Positions 17,949 to 26,025 of a stretch of 31,041 nt of DNA are shown here, piece after piece. Source of the DNA: an uncultured Duganella sp. (lineage in GTDB: Bacteria > Pseudomonadota > Gammaproteobacteria > Burkholderiales > Burkholderiaceae); NCBI GenBank assembly GCA_946482635.1, contig CAMLSG010000040.1, positions 1-31,041 of the forward strand. Direction: 5' to 3'. A program made the translations under genes and the position numbers. Position 1 is the stretch's first letter, and each line of letters begins with the position of its first letter. The notes beneath the pieces are model-generated. The model saw only the letters and a list, made by a program, of their open reading frames with translations, had not been told where the DNA came from and searched no databases.

Positions 17949-18224
17949 ATGAATGGCGACCCCACGCGTAAGCCGAATGGTGACGTTGAAAACCGAGTGG
18001 TGCGGCTCGAAGTCTTCACTGAAAACCAGTCAGAATTGTTAAGCCAGTTCAGGGACGATACACGAGAGAACTTTCGCGACTTTCGGGCGGAGGCCAGGGA
18101 GAATTTCCGCGATGTTCGGGCGGAGATTCGCGGTGTCCGCGTCGAAATTCGCATCCTCACAGGCATGCTATTTACCGTCGTGCTGGGGGTGGTCGCAATC
18201 CTGGCTAAGGTCTATGGCGCATAA
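17949..18224 (+). CDS. small coiled-coil, single-TM protein (paralog 2)
   Basis: A 91-residue paralog of the product of 15001-15213. The N-terminus MNGDPTRKPNGDVENR aligns with MQNEPSRKQNGDTESR and fixes the start at 17949, with GAGG in the shared leader; an in-frame ATG at 17925 lies inside that leader. A charged helix of 11-residue repeats (residues 39-69) is followed by one membrane helix (about 70-88), ending KVYGA. Function is unknown; an oligomeric membrane-anchored protein is the most that can be inferred. Its last 13 nt overlap the 3' end of the opposite-strand methyltransferase frame. Confidence 0.72.
   Translation: MNGDPTRKPNGDVENRVVRLEVFTENQSELLSQFRDDTRENFRDFRAEARENFRDVRAEIRGVRVEIRILTGMLFTVVLGVVAILAKVYGA
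18063..18128 (+). repeat. tandem 33-bp repeat encoding 11-residue coiled-coil units
   Basis: Two 33-bp units (18063-18095 and 18096-18128) encode RENFRDFRAEA and RENFRDVRAEI. A partial third unit, RGVRVEI, follows. The 11-residue period is a hendecad, a coiled-coil spacing. The repeats are absent from paralog 1. Confidence 0.75.
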
Positions 18225-18838
18225 CTTCGCTTGAAGGCTAACCAGGACCAGGTGACGCCCGCTTGGCAATTAAGTGGCTGTATTGACGGCATGCGGGCAA
18301 TCAGCGTCATCTCAAGGCCGAACGACTTTGCCAATTCGATAGTTTCATCGGCAGAAATCTCGAAAACTCGCCGATTAGCAGGAGCTAGGCCGTGCCTGAT
18401 CGACATGACGAGGACCGCGGCAGATTTGAGTAAGGGCACAATGTTGGACATTGCCAGCCTTCTTTCATCTGGCGCAAGGTGGCCCCAAACGGCGCTAATC
18501 AACACAGCATCGAATTCCTTTTCGCGTTGCGCGATCTTTACCAATCCTGGAAGGCTGTCGTCAATTCATTCGATCTGGCGCGAGGGATGAAGCTTGATGC
18601 CAGCATCCCGGAATGCGGCGACAGGCTCTATGGCCACGACATCGTGGCCAAGCTCGGCAAGCCAGGAAGAATCCACACCCGTTCCGGCACCGATATCCAG
18701 GATTGTGCTTGGTGCCGCAGGAATTAGATGAGAGACAGCCCGATATTTATCGACGAAGGAAACGCTTTCATAGCGCGGGATCAGCCACGCGGTATCTTCA
18801 GCATAGCCTTCGGTTCCTGGAACCGTGATAGCGCGCAT
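18212..18838 (-). pseudogene. class I SAM-dependent methyltransferase, interrupted by one in-frame TGA
   Basis: Reading from ATG 18836-18838 gives a methyltransferase N-terminus with SAM-binding motif I ILDIGAGTGVDSSWLAELG and the following acidic VVAIEP. The frame meets TGA at 18566-18568 after PSRQIE and continues, without frame change, as IDDSLPGLVKIAQ...LISAVWGHLAPDE to a stop at 18212. Tryptophan (TGG) is the likely ancestral codon, so one G-to-A transition explains the break. The complete product would be about 208 residues. Alternatives are a sequencing error or readthrough. A 77-residue downstream piece without motif I would not be a functional enzyme. It lies 32 nt after the DUF4337 gene on the same strand, with no clear ribosome site. 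Confidence 0.75.
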
Positions 18839-18870
18839 TGGGTTCACGTCTATTCGAACATGGGTTAGCT

Positions 18871-19431
18871 TTAGGAGAGCAGTGCCACCAGCGCGGTTGG
18901 ATGAAAGTGCCACCCGAACAAACCGCATAGGCCCATGAAGACTCCGAAGGCCGTTGGCACCATCGACAGCATGAACAGCCAGCGCTGCTTGGTCAGAGCC
19001 GTAATGGCCAATAGTGCAATCGCGATTGCCAGCATAGCGTCGGACAGGTCGAACTGGTCGTCCTTGAAGTTCAGGACGTCGTAGGTCTTGTCGTCCTGCT
19101 CGGCCTGGGCCTTGAGTTCTTCCTTCTTGCGTTTCTGGTCTGCCGCCAGCTTGATATAGCTGGCAATGGCCTCGTCATATGCTGCCTGTTCGCTCGCCGG
19201 TCGCCCGGCCTTGGCAAGTTTGAGCTGGACGATGGTCGAGTTGGCGACTTCTTCGCGGATGTTGCGGGCCTGGTAGAAGGACCAGTGGTCCACCTTATTG
19301 GCCTGGGCCTGTTGCATGGCCTGGTTGATGTTGTCGTCCTTCACCTTGCAGATGCCCATGAAGGTGGCGAGAATCGCCACCACCACGGCCACGCGCATGC
19401 TGAGAGGATTGTCGTCGTCTTTTTCTTCCAT
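18871..19431 (-). CDS. DUF4337-family inner-membrane protein
   Basis: A 186-residue protein with an N-terminal membrane helix (about residues 12-28), a soluble charged helical middle with a coiled-coil tract (ADQKRKKEELKAQAEQDDKTY), and two C-terminal membrane helices (about 130-148 and 150-172). This layout, with the opening DDNPLSMRVAVVVAILATFMGICKV, matches DUF4337 proteins, whose function is unknown. The start MEEKDDDNPL lacks a strong ribosome site. The broken methyltransferase frame follows on the same strand and may be co-transcribed. Confidence 0.8.
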   Translation of the reverse strand: MEEKDDDNPLSMRVAVVVAILATFMGICKVKDDNINQAMQQAQANKVDHWSFYQARNIREEVANSTIVQLKLAKAGRPASEQAAYDEAIASYIKLAADQKRKKEELKAQAEQDDKTYDVLNFKDDQFDLSDAMLAIAIALLAITALTKQRWLFMLSMVPTAFGVFMGLCGLFGWHFHPTALVALLS

Positions 19432-19512
19432 GTTGTAGCGCTATGGGTAAATAAAGTTACGCGACTATTGTAGTTGCTGATTATGAGTGTGAATTAAGGT
19501 TGCCTGAAACGG

Positions 19513-21828
19513 TCAGAATTTCGCGGCGATGCTCATGCCGATGCTGCGCGGCGCCAGGCGGTAGCCCTGGACGATCGAGGCGACTTGCGGGTGCTGGATC
19601 ACCTTGTCTTCGTCGAAGGCGTTCTTCACGAAGGCTGTCAACTGGTAGCGGTCAAGCGAGATGCCGGTGCTGAAGTTGACGGTGTGGTAGCCCGGGCGCT
19701 CGTAGTCGGTCTGCTCGGGATTCAGCGAACCTTTGCTTGGGCCGACCCACTGTACGCCGCCCATCACGAACGCACTGCGGCCGCCGGCGGTGGAGAAGTT
19801 GTATTGCGCGGTGACGGTGCCGTTGTACTTCGGCACACCCTGAACTTGCGCGCCTTTGACTGCGCCGACTACGCCGTTGGCGATGCCGTCATCGTTCGAC
19901 AGTTCGGCCTTCACGTAGCCGCCGGCTGCACTCAGGGTGAGGCCCGCCATCGGCTTGGCCTTGACGTCGAATTCAAAGCCCTTGCTGGTGGCGTTGCCGG
20001 CATTGGCGTTGTACGAGTAGGCGCAGGTTGGCAAGTAGACGCCTTGCTGGATGTTCTTCCACTTTACGTAGAACACATCAGCGTTGACGGCGACGCGGCC
20101 TTGCATGAAGCGCGACTTGCTGCCGACTTCATAGCTCCACAGGCTGTCGGAGGAATAGGTTGGCGGACCCGCAGTCAGGCCGTTTTCTTCCAGGTCCGGG
20201 CCGCAGGTGGTTGGCGGCACGAACACATTGGAGCCGCCGAGGCGGAAGCCTTTGGCGACGGAGCCGTAGATGGTGTGGTCGGGCGAGGCTTCCCAGGTCA
20301 CCGCGTATTTCGGGGTGAAGGCGTGCGAAGACAGGTTGGTCGTGCTGTTATTGCCTGCGCCAGCCAGATAAAGGCTGTTGCGCTGAGCCAGCGCAGACTT
20401 TCCTTTCAGGTAGCGTGCGCCAATGGTGGCGTGCAGCGCAGGCGAGAAGTAGTAATTCACTTCGCCGAATATCGAGTGCTGTTTTTCGCGATAGTGGAAT
20501 TCGCCGGCGAAGGAGTTATCGTTCGGGAAGGCGCCCGGGTAAGAATCCGGCAGCAGGTCCGGATCGGCGCTGGAGAAGCCGAACCTGGTGAAGGTGTCGT
20601 TGACGCCAAAGATCGGATCGTTCTCGTTGAGGTTGGTGTGCTGGTTCGAGAAGTAATAGCCCGCCAGCCAGGTCACGGGCGAGCCGCCCGCCTCATAGGG
20701 CTTCGAGGCCAGGCGGAATTCCTGCGAAATCTGGCGCACCGCGTTATTCAGGTACACCGCCGAGGGCAGGCCGGCAATCGCTTCAATCAGTTCCGGCGGA
20801 GCCTTGCCGCCATCGTCGGTGGAGGTCAGGAAGGTCGACAGCGAATAGCTGTTGTAGGCCGAACCGTTCTGGGTGCGGTCGAATTTGCGCTGGAAGTAGC
20901 TGGTGCTCGAGGTCAGGTCGGCTGCGCCCAGGTCCCAGTTGACGGCCAGGTTCGGCGTCAGCAGCTTGTCGATGGACGGCTCGCGTACCTGTTTCTGCGC
21001 CTGGTATGGCGGGCGGTCCAGGTTGAAGGCCGCGATATCCTTGGCGTCCACGCGCTGATAGTAGATAGACGGCGTGATGGTCAGGTCGCGCGTCGGCGCC
21101 CATTTCAGCGCGACCCGCAATTCCTGGTCGTTGATCTTGTTGATGTCGCTGGCTATGACGTTGCCATCACCATCCACCTGGTCGATGAAGCCGCCCGAAC
21201 GCTGGGCTTGTGCGCCAATGCGTAGCGCCAGTTCGTTGTCGATGAGTGGGAAGTTGCCGACCACATTGGTGGAGTAGCCCGGGCTGCCGCCTTTGGTGGA
21301 GGAAGCTTCGGCGTAGGCGGTGACTTCGCGTTCTTTCAGGTCCGGTTCGTTCGGCACGAATTTGATGGTGCCGCCCATCGAGCTGGCGCCATACAGGGTA
21401 GCTTGCGGGCCGCGCAGCACTTCCACCCGGTCGATGTCGAAGAACTTCGGCTCCACCGTGCCCATGGTGTACAGGTTGCCCACGGTCAGCGACACGTCGC
21501 CGAGGTAGATGCCGACAGTTGCCTGGCCGGCTGCGGAGCTGATGCCGCGAATCTCGATATTGGAGGTGCCCGGGCCGGCGCCGCCGTTGCCGGTGGCAGC
21601 GGTGAAGGAAATGTTCGGCACGGCCCGCGTCAGGTCGGTGAAGTCGTCCACCTGCTGCGACAGCAGGGAGGAACCACTGATGGCGGAAATACTCATCGCC
21701 ACCTTGTTCGGATCTTCCTTGCGCTTTTGCGCGGTCACGGTGACAACTTCGATCTTGTCGCTTTCCGCCAAGGCCTGGACCGAGATAGCCGCCAGGGAGC
21801 ACGCAAGAACCGTCCGACGAATTTTCAT
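19513..21828 (-). CDS. TonB-dependent outer-membrane receptor
   Basis: A 771-residue receptor for energy-dependent uptake across the outer membrane. It has a signal peptide (1-21, cleavage after ALA), a TonB-box-like VVTVTAQKR (28-36), a plug domain (about 40-160) with VEVLRGPQATLYGASSMGGT (135-154), and a 22-strand-type barrel ending in phenylalanine (SIAAKF), as outer-membrane proteins do. GAGG precedes the ATG by 10 nt in an AT-rich leader. No TonB, regulator or hydrolase gene is adjacent, so the substrate cannot be named. The secreted pectate lyase 1.7 kb away is suggestive only. Confidence 0.93.
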   Translation of the reverse strand: MKIRRTVLACSLAAISVQALAESDKIEVVTVTAQKRKEDPNKVAMSISAISGSSLLSQQVDDFTDLTRAVPNISFTAATGNGGAGPGTSNIEIRGISSAAGQATVGIYLGDVSLTVGNLYTMGTVEPKFFDIDRVEVLRGPQATLYGASSMGGTIKFVPNEPDLKEREVTAYAEASSTKGGSPGYSTNVVGNFPLIDNELALRIGAQAQRSGGFIDQVDGDGNVIASDINKINDQELRVALKWAPTRDLTITPSIYYQRVDAKDIAAFNLDRPPYQAQKQVREPSIDKLLTPNLAVNWDLGAADLTSSTSYFQRKFDRTQNGSAYNSYSLSTFLTSTDDGGKAPPELIEAIAGLPSAVYLNNAVRQISQEFRLASKPYEAGGSPVTWLAGYYFSNQHTNLNENDPIFGVNDTFTRFGFSSADPDLLPDSYPGAFPNDNSFAGEFHYREKQHSIFGEVNYYFSPALHATIGARYLKGKSALAQRNSLYLAGAGNNSTTNLSSHAFTPKYAVTWEASPDHTIYGSVAKGFRLGGSNVFVPPTTCGPDLEENGLTAGPPTYSSDSLWSYEVGSKSRFMQGRVAVNADVFYVKWKNIQQGVYLPTCAYSYNANAGNATSKGFEFDVKAKPMAGLTLSAAGGYVKAELSNDDGIANGVVGAVKGAQVQGVPKYNGTVTAQYNFSTAGGRSAFVMGGVQWVGPSKGSLNPEQTDYERPGYHTVNFSTGISLDRYQLTAFVKNAFDEDKVIQHPQVASIVQGYRLAPRSIGMSIAAKF

Positions 21829-21928
21829 GCCTTTTTTCCTCTTAATGAGCCAAAGTTATTAAAATAGCATGAATTTGCTGCCTTGCAGCACTGAACACCG
21901 AACAACAAGCGTTTCAATTTGTAAATTG

Positions 21929-21958
21929 CTGACTTTGCGGTTATTAGTGTTGTAAAAT
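21929..21958 (+). promoter_or_regulatory. candidate promoter of the mla operon
   Basis: CTGACT (21929-21934, four of six -35 matches) and TAAAAT (21953-21958, five of six -10 matches) have an 18-nt spacer. They lie about 70 nt before mlaF in the 199-nt divergent gap. The gap also has two perfect small palindromes: TGCTGC-CTT-GCAGCA (21876-21890) and GGCCCG-CTA-CGGGCC (21982-21996). The latter would lie in the mla leader RNA. Confidence 0.4.
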
Positions 21959-22027
21959 TTGCCTCTTTAGCTATGCCACCTGGCCCGCTACGGGCCTCCA
22001 AGCAGAGATAAGCGTTTCTGAATTACA

Positions 22028-22861
22028 ATGTGGCCTCAAGAACAAAGAGCGACATCTGTGCCAAATCTAGTCGAAATTCGTGACTTACACTTCAGCTATG
22101 GGAAGCGGGCGATCCTGTCCGGTCTCCATATGGACTTCCCGCGCGGGAAGGTAGTGGCTGTCATGGGCGGTTCCGGCAGTGGCAAGACCACTGTCCTGCG
22201 CCTGGTCGGCGGCCAGATCCGCCCGCAAAAAGGTACCGTCAGCGTCGAGGGCCAGGTCGTTCACCAGCTGAAGACCAAGGACTTGTACGTGCTGCGCCGC
22301 AAAATGGGCATGCTGTTCCAGCACGGCGCGCTGTTCACCGACTTGACCGTGTACGAAAACGTGGCCTTCCCGCTGCGCGAACATACCGACCTGCCGGAAG
22401 AGCTGATCCGCGACCTGGTGCTGATGAAGCTGCACTCGGTCGGCCTGCGCAATGCCGCCAAGCTGAAACCGGGCGAAATTTCCGGCGGCATGGCACGCCG
22501 CGTAGCGCTGGCACGTTCCATCGCGCTGGACCCGCAGCTGATCATGTATGACGAGCCGTTCGCCGGCCTCGACCCGATTTCGATGGGCGTGACCGCCAAT
22601 CTGATCCGCAATCTGAACGATGCGCTCGGTTCGACCACGATCCTGGTGTCGCACGACGTCAAAGAGTCGTTCATGATCGCCGACTATGTGTATTTCCTGT
22701 CGCAGGGCAAGATCGTTGCCCACGGCACTCCGGCAGACATGATGGTTTCGACTGATCCTTACGTGAAGCAGTTCGTGCACGCAGAAGCGGATGGCCCTGT
22801 GCCATTCCACTACCCGGGCAAATCGCTGGCCGAAGACCTGGGCCTGGGAGCACGCAAATGA
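22028..22861 (+). CDS. mlaF: MlaF, ATPase of the Mla phospholipid transporter
   Basis: Cytoplasmic ABC ATPase powering MlaFEDB, which moves phospholipids between the outer and inner membranes to keep outer-membrane lipid asymmetry. The 277 residues carry Walker A GGSGSGKTT (47-55), the Q-loop LFQHGALF, the signature ISGGMARR (151-158), Walker B LIMYDE (171-176) and the switch His in LVSHDV. The start is uncertain: ATG 22028 has no clear ribosome site, while GTG 22058 (protein MPNLVEIRDLHF) has AAAGAGCG upstream. The stop overlaps the mlaE start (ATGA). Confidence 0.93.
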   Translation: MWPQEQRATSVPNLVEIRDLHFSYGKRAILSGLHMDFPRGKVVAVMGGSGSGKTTVLRLVGGQIRPQKGTVSVEGQVVHQLKTKDLYVLRRKMGMLFQHGALFTDLTVYENVAFPLREHTDLPEELIRDLVLMKLHSVGLRNAAKLKPGEISGGMARRVALARSIALDPQLIMYDEPFAGLDPISMGVTANLIRNLNDALGSTTILVSHDVKESFMIADYVYFLSQGKIVAHGTPADMMVSTDPYVKQFVHAEADGPVPFHYPGKSLAEDLGLGARK

Positions 22862-23640
22862 TGCGCCGTTTCCTGCTGAGCGTGGGTGGTGGCGCACGCG
22901 ATTATGTGGAGAGCATTGGCCTTTCCGCACGTACTTTCTTTACCATGCTGGGACTGTCGCCTGGCCTGCTGCGCCGTCCGCGCCTGCTGGTCGAACAGCT
23001 GCACGTGATCGGTAACTATTCGCTGCTGATCATCATCCTGTCCGGCCTGTTCGTCGGCATGGTGCTGGGCCTGCAGGGCTATTACACCCTCAACAAATAC
23101 GGCGCTTCTGAGTCGCTGGGCTTGCTGGTGGCGCTGGGCCTGACCCGCGAACTGGGGCCGGTCATCACCGCCCTGCTGTTTGCCGGCCGCGCCGGTACTT
23201 CGCTGACCGCGGAGATCGGCCTGATGAAGGCGGGCGAACAACTGTCCGCCATGGAAATGATGGCCGTGAACCCGATCCAGCGCGTGCTGGCGCCGCGTTT
23301 CTGGGCTGGCGTGATTTCCGTGCCGCTGCTGACCGGCATGTTCAGCGCGGTCGGTATCCTGGGCGGCTACCTGATCGGCGTTGGGTTGATCGGTGTTGAC
23401 GAAGGTGCGTTCTGGTCGCAGATGCAGGGCGGCGTGGACGTATGGAAAGACGTATTCAATGGATTCGTGAAAAGTGTGGTGTTTGGTGTCGCCATCACTT
23501 ATATCGCGCTGTACCAGGGCTATGAAGCACAGCCTACCCCGGAAGACGTTTCCGGTGCGACGACGCGCACTGTGGTCATCTCTTCGCTGATGATCTGGTG
23601 GCTCGACTTCATGCTGACGGCGCTGATGTTTAGCAAGTAA
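22858..23640 (+). CDS. mlaE: MlaE, permease of the Mla transporter
   Basis: Inner-membrane permease of MlaFEDB, 260 residues with several membrane helices. Family features include IGNYSLLIIILSGLFVGMVLGLQ, the conserved TRELGPVITALLFAGRAG coupling region, and MAVNPIQRVLAPRFWAG. The first two codons are both ATG. The start overlaps the mlaF stop, giving translational coupling. Confidence 0.95.
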   Translation: MMRRFLLSVGGGARDYVESIGLSARTFFTMLGLSPGLLRRPRLLVEQLHVIGNYSLLIIILSGLFVGMVLGLQGYYTLNKYGASESLGLLVALGLTRELGPVITALLFAGRAGTSLTAEIGLMKAGEQLSAMEMMAVNPIQRVLAPRFWAGVISVPLLTGMFSAVGILGGYLIGVGLIGVDEGAFWSQMQGGVDVWKDVFNGFVKSVVFGVAITYIALYQGYEAQPTPEDVSGATTRTVVISSLMIWWLDFMLTALMFSK

Positions 23641-23655
23641 CTAAGGATTTTTGAC

Positions 23656-24126
23656 ATGCAACGTAAATCTCTCGACGTTTGGGTTGGTCTGTTTATCGTG
23701 ATGGGCGCTGCCGCCCTCATGTTCCTGGCACTCAAGGCCGGCAACCTGGGTTCCATGACCATGGGCAATACCTACCAGGTGACCGCCCGTTTCGACAACA
23801 TCGGCTCGCTGCGCCCACAGGCTGCCGTCAAGGCATCGGGCGTCGTGGTTGGCCGCGTGGCGTCGATCGGCTTTGACGACAAGGTGTACAAAGCCGTGGT
23901 GACGCTGGACATGGAAGAAGGCTTCAAGTTCCCGAAAGACAGTTCGGCCAAGATCCTGACCGCCGGCCTGCTGGGCGAGCAGTACATCGGCATTGAAGCC
24001 GGTGGCGACGACAAGAACCTGGTAGCCGGCGACCGTATCGCCCGCACCCAGTCCGCAACCGTGCTGGAAGACCTGATCAACCAGTTCATCTATAGCAAGG
24101 CAGCCGAAGGAAAGGACTCCCAATGA
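23656..24126 (+). CDS. mlaD: MlaD, MCE-domain protein of the Mla transporter
   Basis: The 156-residue protein has one N-terminal membrane helix (about residues 8-28) and a periplasmic MCE domain (YQVTARFDNIGSLRPQAAVKASGV to IARTQSATVLEDL). MCE domains form a hexameric ring with a central hydrophobic channel for lipids. AAGGA lies 8-9 nt before the ATG. The last 4 nt overlap the mlaA start (ATGA). Confidence 0.95.
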   Translation: MQRKSLDVWVGLFIVMGAAALMFLALKAGNLGSMTMGNTYQVTARFDNIGSLRPQAAVKASGVVVGRVASIGFDDKVYKAVVTLDMEEGFKFPKDSSAKILTAGLLGEQYIGIEAGGDDKNLVAGDRIARTQSATVLEDLINQFIYSKAAEGKDSQ

Positions 24127-24899
24127 GCAAATTCCGTACAATCGCCCTGAGCCTGGCCGTAGTTGGCACGCTGAGCGGTTGCGCCGGCCCGAACCCGCGT
24201 GACCCGTACGAAAGCTATAACCGCGCCGTCTTCAACTTCAACGACAAGGTCGATGAATACGCGCTGAAGCCGACCGCCACCGTCTACAAGAACGTGACCC
24301 CGGGCTTTTTCCAGACCGGCGTGAGCAACTTCTTCGGCAACCTGGCTGACGTCTGGACCGCTGCCAACAACCTGCTGCAAGGCAAAGTTGGCGATGGCAT
24401 GTCGGACCTGATGCGCGTGGCGATGAACTCGACCTTCGGCCTGCTGGGCGTGCTCGACATTGCATCCGAAGCAGGTTTGCAAAAACATAAAGAAGATTTC
24501 GGCCAGACCCTGGGTTCCTGGGGCGTGCCATCCGGTCCCTACCTGATGCTGCCGCTGCTGGGCCCGTCGACCGTGCGTGATACCGCTGGCCTGCCTGTGG
24601 ATATCTATGCCGATCCATGGCAATACAAAGATCCTGTCAACGTGCGCAACACCGGCACCGTTGTTCGTGTTGTCGACCAGCGTGCAGCCCTGCTGGACGC
24701 GTCGACGCTGCTTGAAGATGCCGCCCTCGACCGCTACGAGTTCATCCGTGACGGTTGGATGCAGCGCCGTAACAGCCAGGTTTACGATGGCGAAGACGGT
24801 CCAAAGGACAAGCAGAAGAAGCCTGAAGTGGAGGACGAGGCTCCAAAGCAGCCTCAGGCTATAATGCCGGAACCGGCTGAAACCAAACCCAGCCTGTGA
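24123..24899 (+). CDS. mlaA: MlaA (VacJ) outer-membrane lipoprotein
   Basis: MlaA sits in the outer membrane and removes mislocalised phospholipids from its outer leaflet. The 258-residue precursor has a lipoprotein signal with lipobox LSGC (Cys20), then the VacJ core DPYESYNRAVFNFNDKVDEY, FFGNLADVWTAANNLLQGK, RVAMNSTFGLLGVLDIASE and GPYLMLPLLGPSTVRDT. The C-terminal 40 residues are a charged, Pro-rich low-complexity tail. In E. coli mlaA is unlinked; here it is inside the transporter operon. Confidence 0.95.
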   Translation: MSKFRTIALSLAVVGTLSGCAGPNPRDPYESYNRAVFNFNDKVDEYALKPTATVYKNVTPGFFQTGVSNFFGNLADVWTAANNLLQGKVGDGMSDLMRVAMNSTFGLLGVLDIASEAGLQKHKEDFGQTLGSWGVPSGPYLMLPLLGPSTVRDTAGLPVDIYADPWQYKDPVNVRNTGTVVRVVDQRAALLDASTLLEDAALDRYEFIRDGWMQRRNSQVYDGEDGPKDKQKKPEVEDEAPKQPQAIMPEPAETKPSL

Positions 24900-24931
24900 C
24901 CCGGAACACAACCCTACATAGGTAAAGAACA

Positions 24932-25576
24932 ATGAAACTGATCAAACAACTGATCGCGGTCGCAACGGTAGCTTTTGCCACCAGCGCATTTGCCGCTCCT
25001 GCTCCTTCCGCCGAAGCGCCTGATGCGCTGGTCAAGCGCATCAGCTCCGAAGTGCTGGAAACCGCCAAGTCCGACAAGGACATCCAGGCCGGCAACCAGA
25101 AGAAAGTCATGGACCTGGTTGAAACCAAGATCCTGCCTTATGTCGACTTCCAGCGCATGACCTCGCTGGCAGCCGGCCGCTACTGGCGCGAAGCTACCCC
25201 GGACCAGCAAAAGCAACTGGCTGCCGAATTCCGCACCCTGCTGATCTTCACCTACTCGGGCGCCCTGTCCCAGGTGAAAGACCAGACCGTCGATTTCAAG
25301 CCTATGCGTTCTTCGCCAGGCGACACCGAGGTGGAAGTGCGTTCCCAGGTAAACCAGGCGCGTGGCGAGCCGATCCAGCTGAACTACCGCGTGGCCAAGA
25401 CCGACGCCGGCTGGAAGATCTATGACATCAACGTGCTGGGCGCATGGCTGGTGGAAGCCTACAAAGGTACTTTCGCTTCGGAGATCTCGAAGGGCGGCAT
25501 CGATGGCCTGATCAAGACCCTGTCCGAAAAGAACAAGAAGCTGGCTTCCAAGCCGCTGAAGACTGCAGGTAAATAA
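24932..25576 (+). CDS. mlaC: MlaC, periplasmic phospholipid-binding protein
   Basis: The soluble shuttle carrying phospholipid between MlaA and MlaFEDB. The 214-residue precursor has a signal peptide (1-21, cleavage after AFA) and the Ttg2D/MlaC fold: KILPYVDFQRMTSLAAGRYWR, LLIFTYSGAL, and YDINVLGAWLVEAYKGTFASEI. AGG is 9-10 nt before the ATG. Its TAA overlaps the next start (TAATG). Confidence 0.95.
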   Translation: MKLIKQLIAVATVAFATSAFAAPAPSAEAPDALVKRISSEVLETAKSDKDIQAGNQKKVMDLVETKILPYVDFQRMTSLAAGRYWREATPDQQKQLAAEFRTLLIFTYSGALSQVKDQTVDFKPMRSSPGDTEVEVRSQVNQARGEPIQLNYRVAKTDAGWKIYDINVLGAWLVEAYKGTFASEISKGGIDGLIKTLSEKNKKLASKPLKTAGK

Positions 25577-25872
25577 TGCCTGATACCACTGTTTCCAATC
25601 AGCTGTCGCTGAAGTCGCTGACCGTGGCCAACGCCACGGAGGCGCTGGCGCACGGTTTGGCTGCGCTGCGCGCCGGCCAGACCGTATTCGACCTGAGCCA
25701 GGTGGAAGCAGTGGACTCCGCTGCCGTGTCAGTCATGCTGGCATGGCAGCGCGCTGCCGCCCAAAGCGGCATCAAGCTGGAACTGCGCAACCTGCCAGGA
25801 CAGCTCCAGAGCTTGACCAAGCTCTACGGCGTGTGCACGCTCGTGTCGCCCGCCGACCTGCATCATCATTGA
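25576..25872 (+). CDS. mlaB: MlaB, STAS-domain subunit of the Mla transporter
   Basis: A 98-residue single STAS domain (TVFDLSQVEAVDSAAVSVMLAWQRAA, LRNLPGQLQSLTKLYGV), which binds MlaF in the cytoplasm and is needed for transporter assembly. It is coupled to mlaC by TAATG. The ending DLHHH is histidine-rich. A 153-nt gap follows. Confidence 0.88.
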   Translation: MPDTTVSNQLSLKSLTVANATEALAHGLAALRAGQTVFDLSQVEAVDSAAVSVMLAWQRAAAQSGIKLELRNLPGQLQSLTKLYGVCTLVSPADLHHH

Positions 25873-25915
25873 CCCCGCCTCACCCCCCGCCCCTAGCAGT
25901 AGCGTAGTTTCAACC

Positions 25916-25950
25916 GGTTCGGCGAGCCCGAACCAAATTTCCAATATAAT
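25916..25950 (+). promoter_or_regulatory. hairpin and TATAAT box between mlaB and the ABC exporter genes
   Basis: GGTTCGG (25916-25922) pairs with CCGAACC (25928-25934) over a 5-nt loop. A perfect -10 hexamer TATAAT follows at 25945-25950, but no recognisable -35 lies 16-18 nt before it. The site may carry an activator-dependent internal promoter or a weak transcription pause; the hairpin has no T-run. Confidence 0.35.
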
Positions 25951-26025
25951 TGACCGTCTACCGCGCCTGATGAGCGCGCGCCTTTACAACGGTCATCGTT
26001 GTCCCAGTTATCTATACAAGTAAGC

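Larger units (their letters stand above)
17867..18224 (+). repeat. cassette copy 2: hairpin, promoter, small membrane-protein gene
   Basis: Second copy of the unit at 14921-15213, starting 9 nt after the lyase stop. Conserved blocks: hairpin 17867-17896, TGAGCGTAAA 17907-17916, TTCAAAGCGAGGC 17931-17943, then the start codon at 17949. The gene is 63 nt longer, owing to coiled-coil repeats. Confidence 0.8.
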
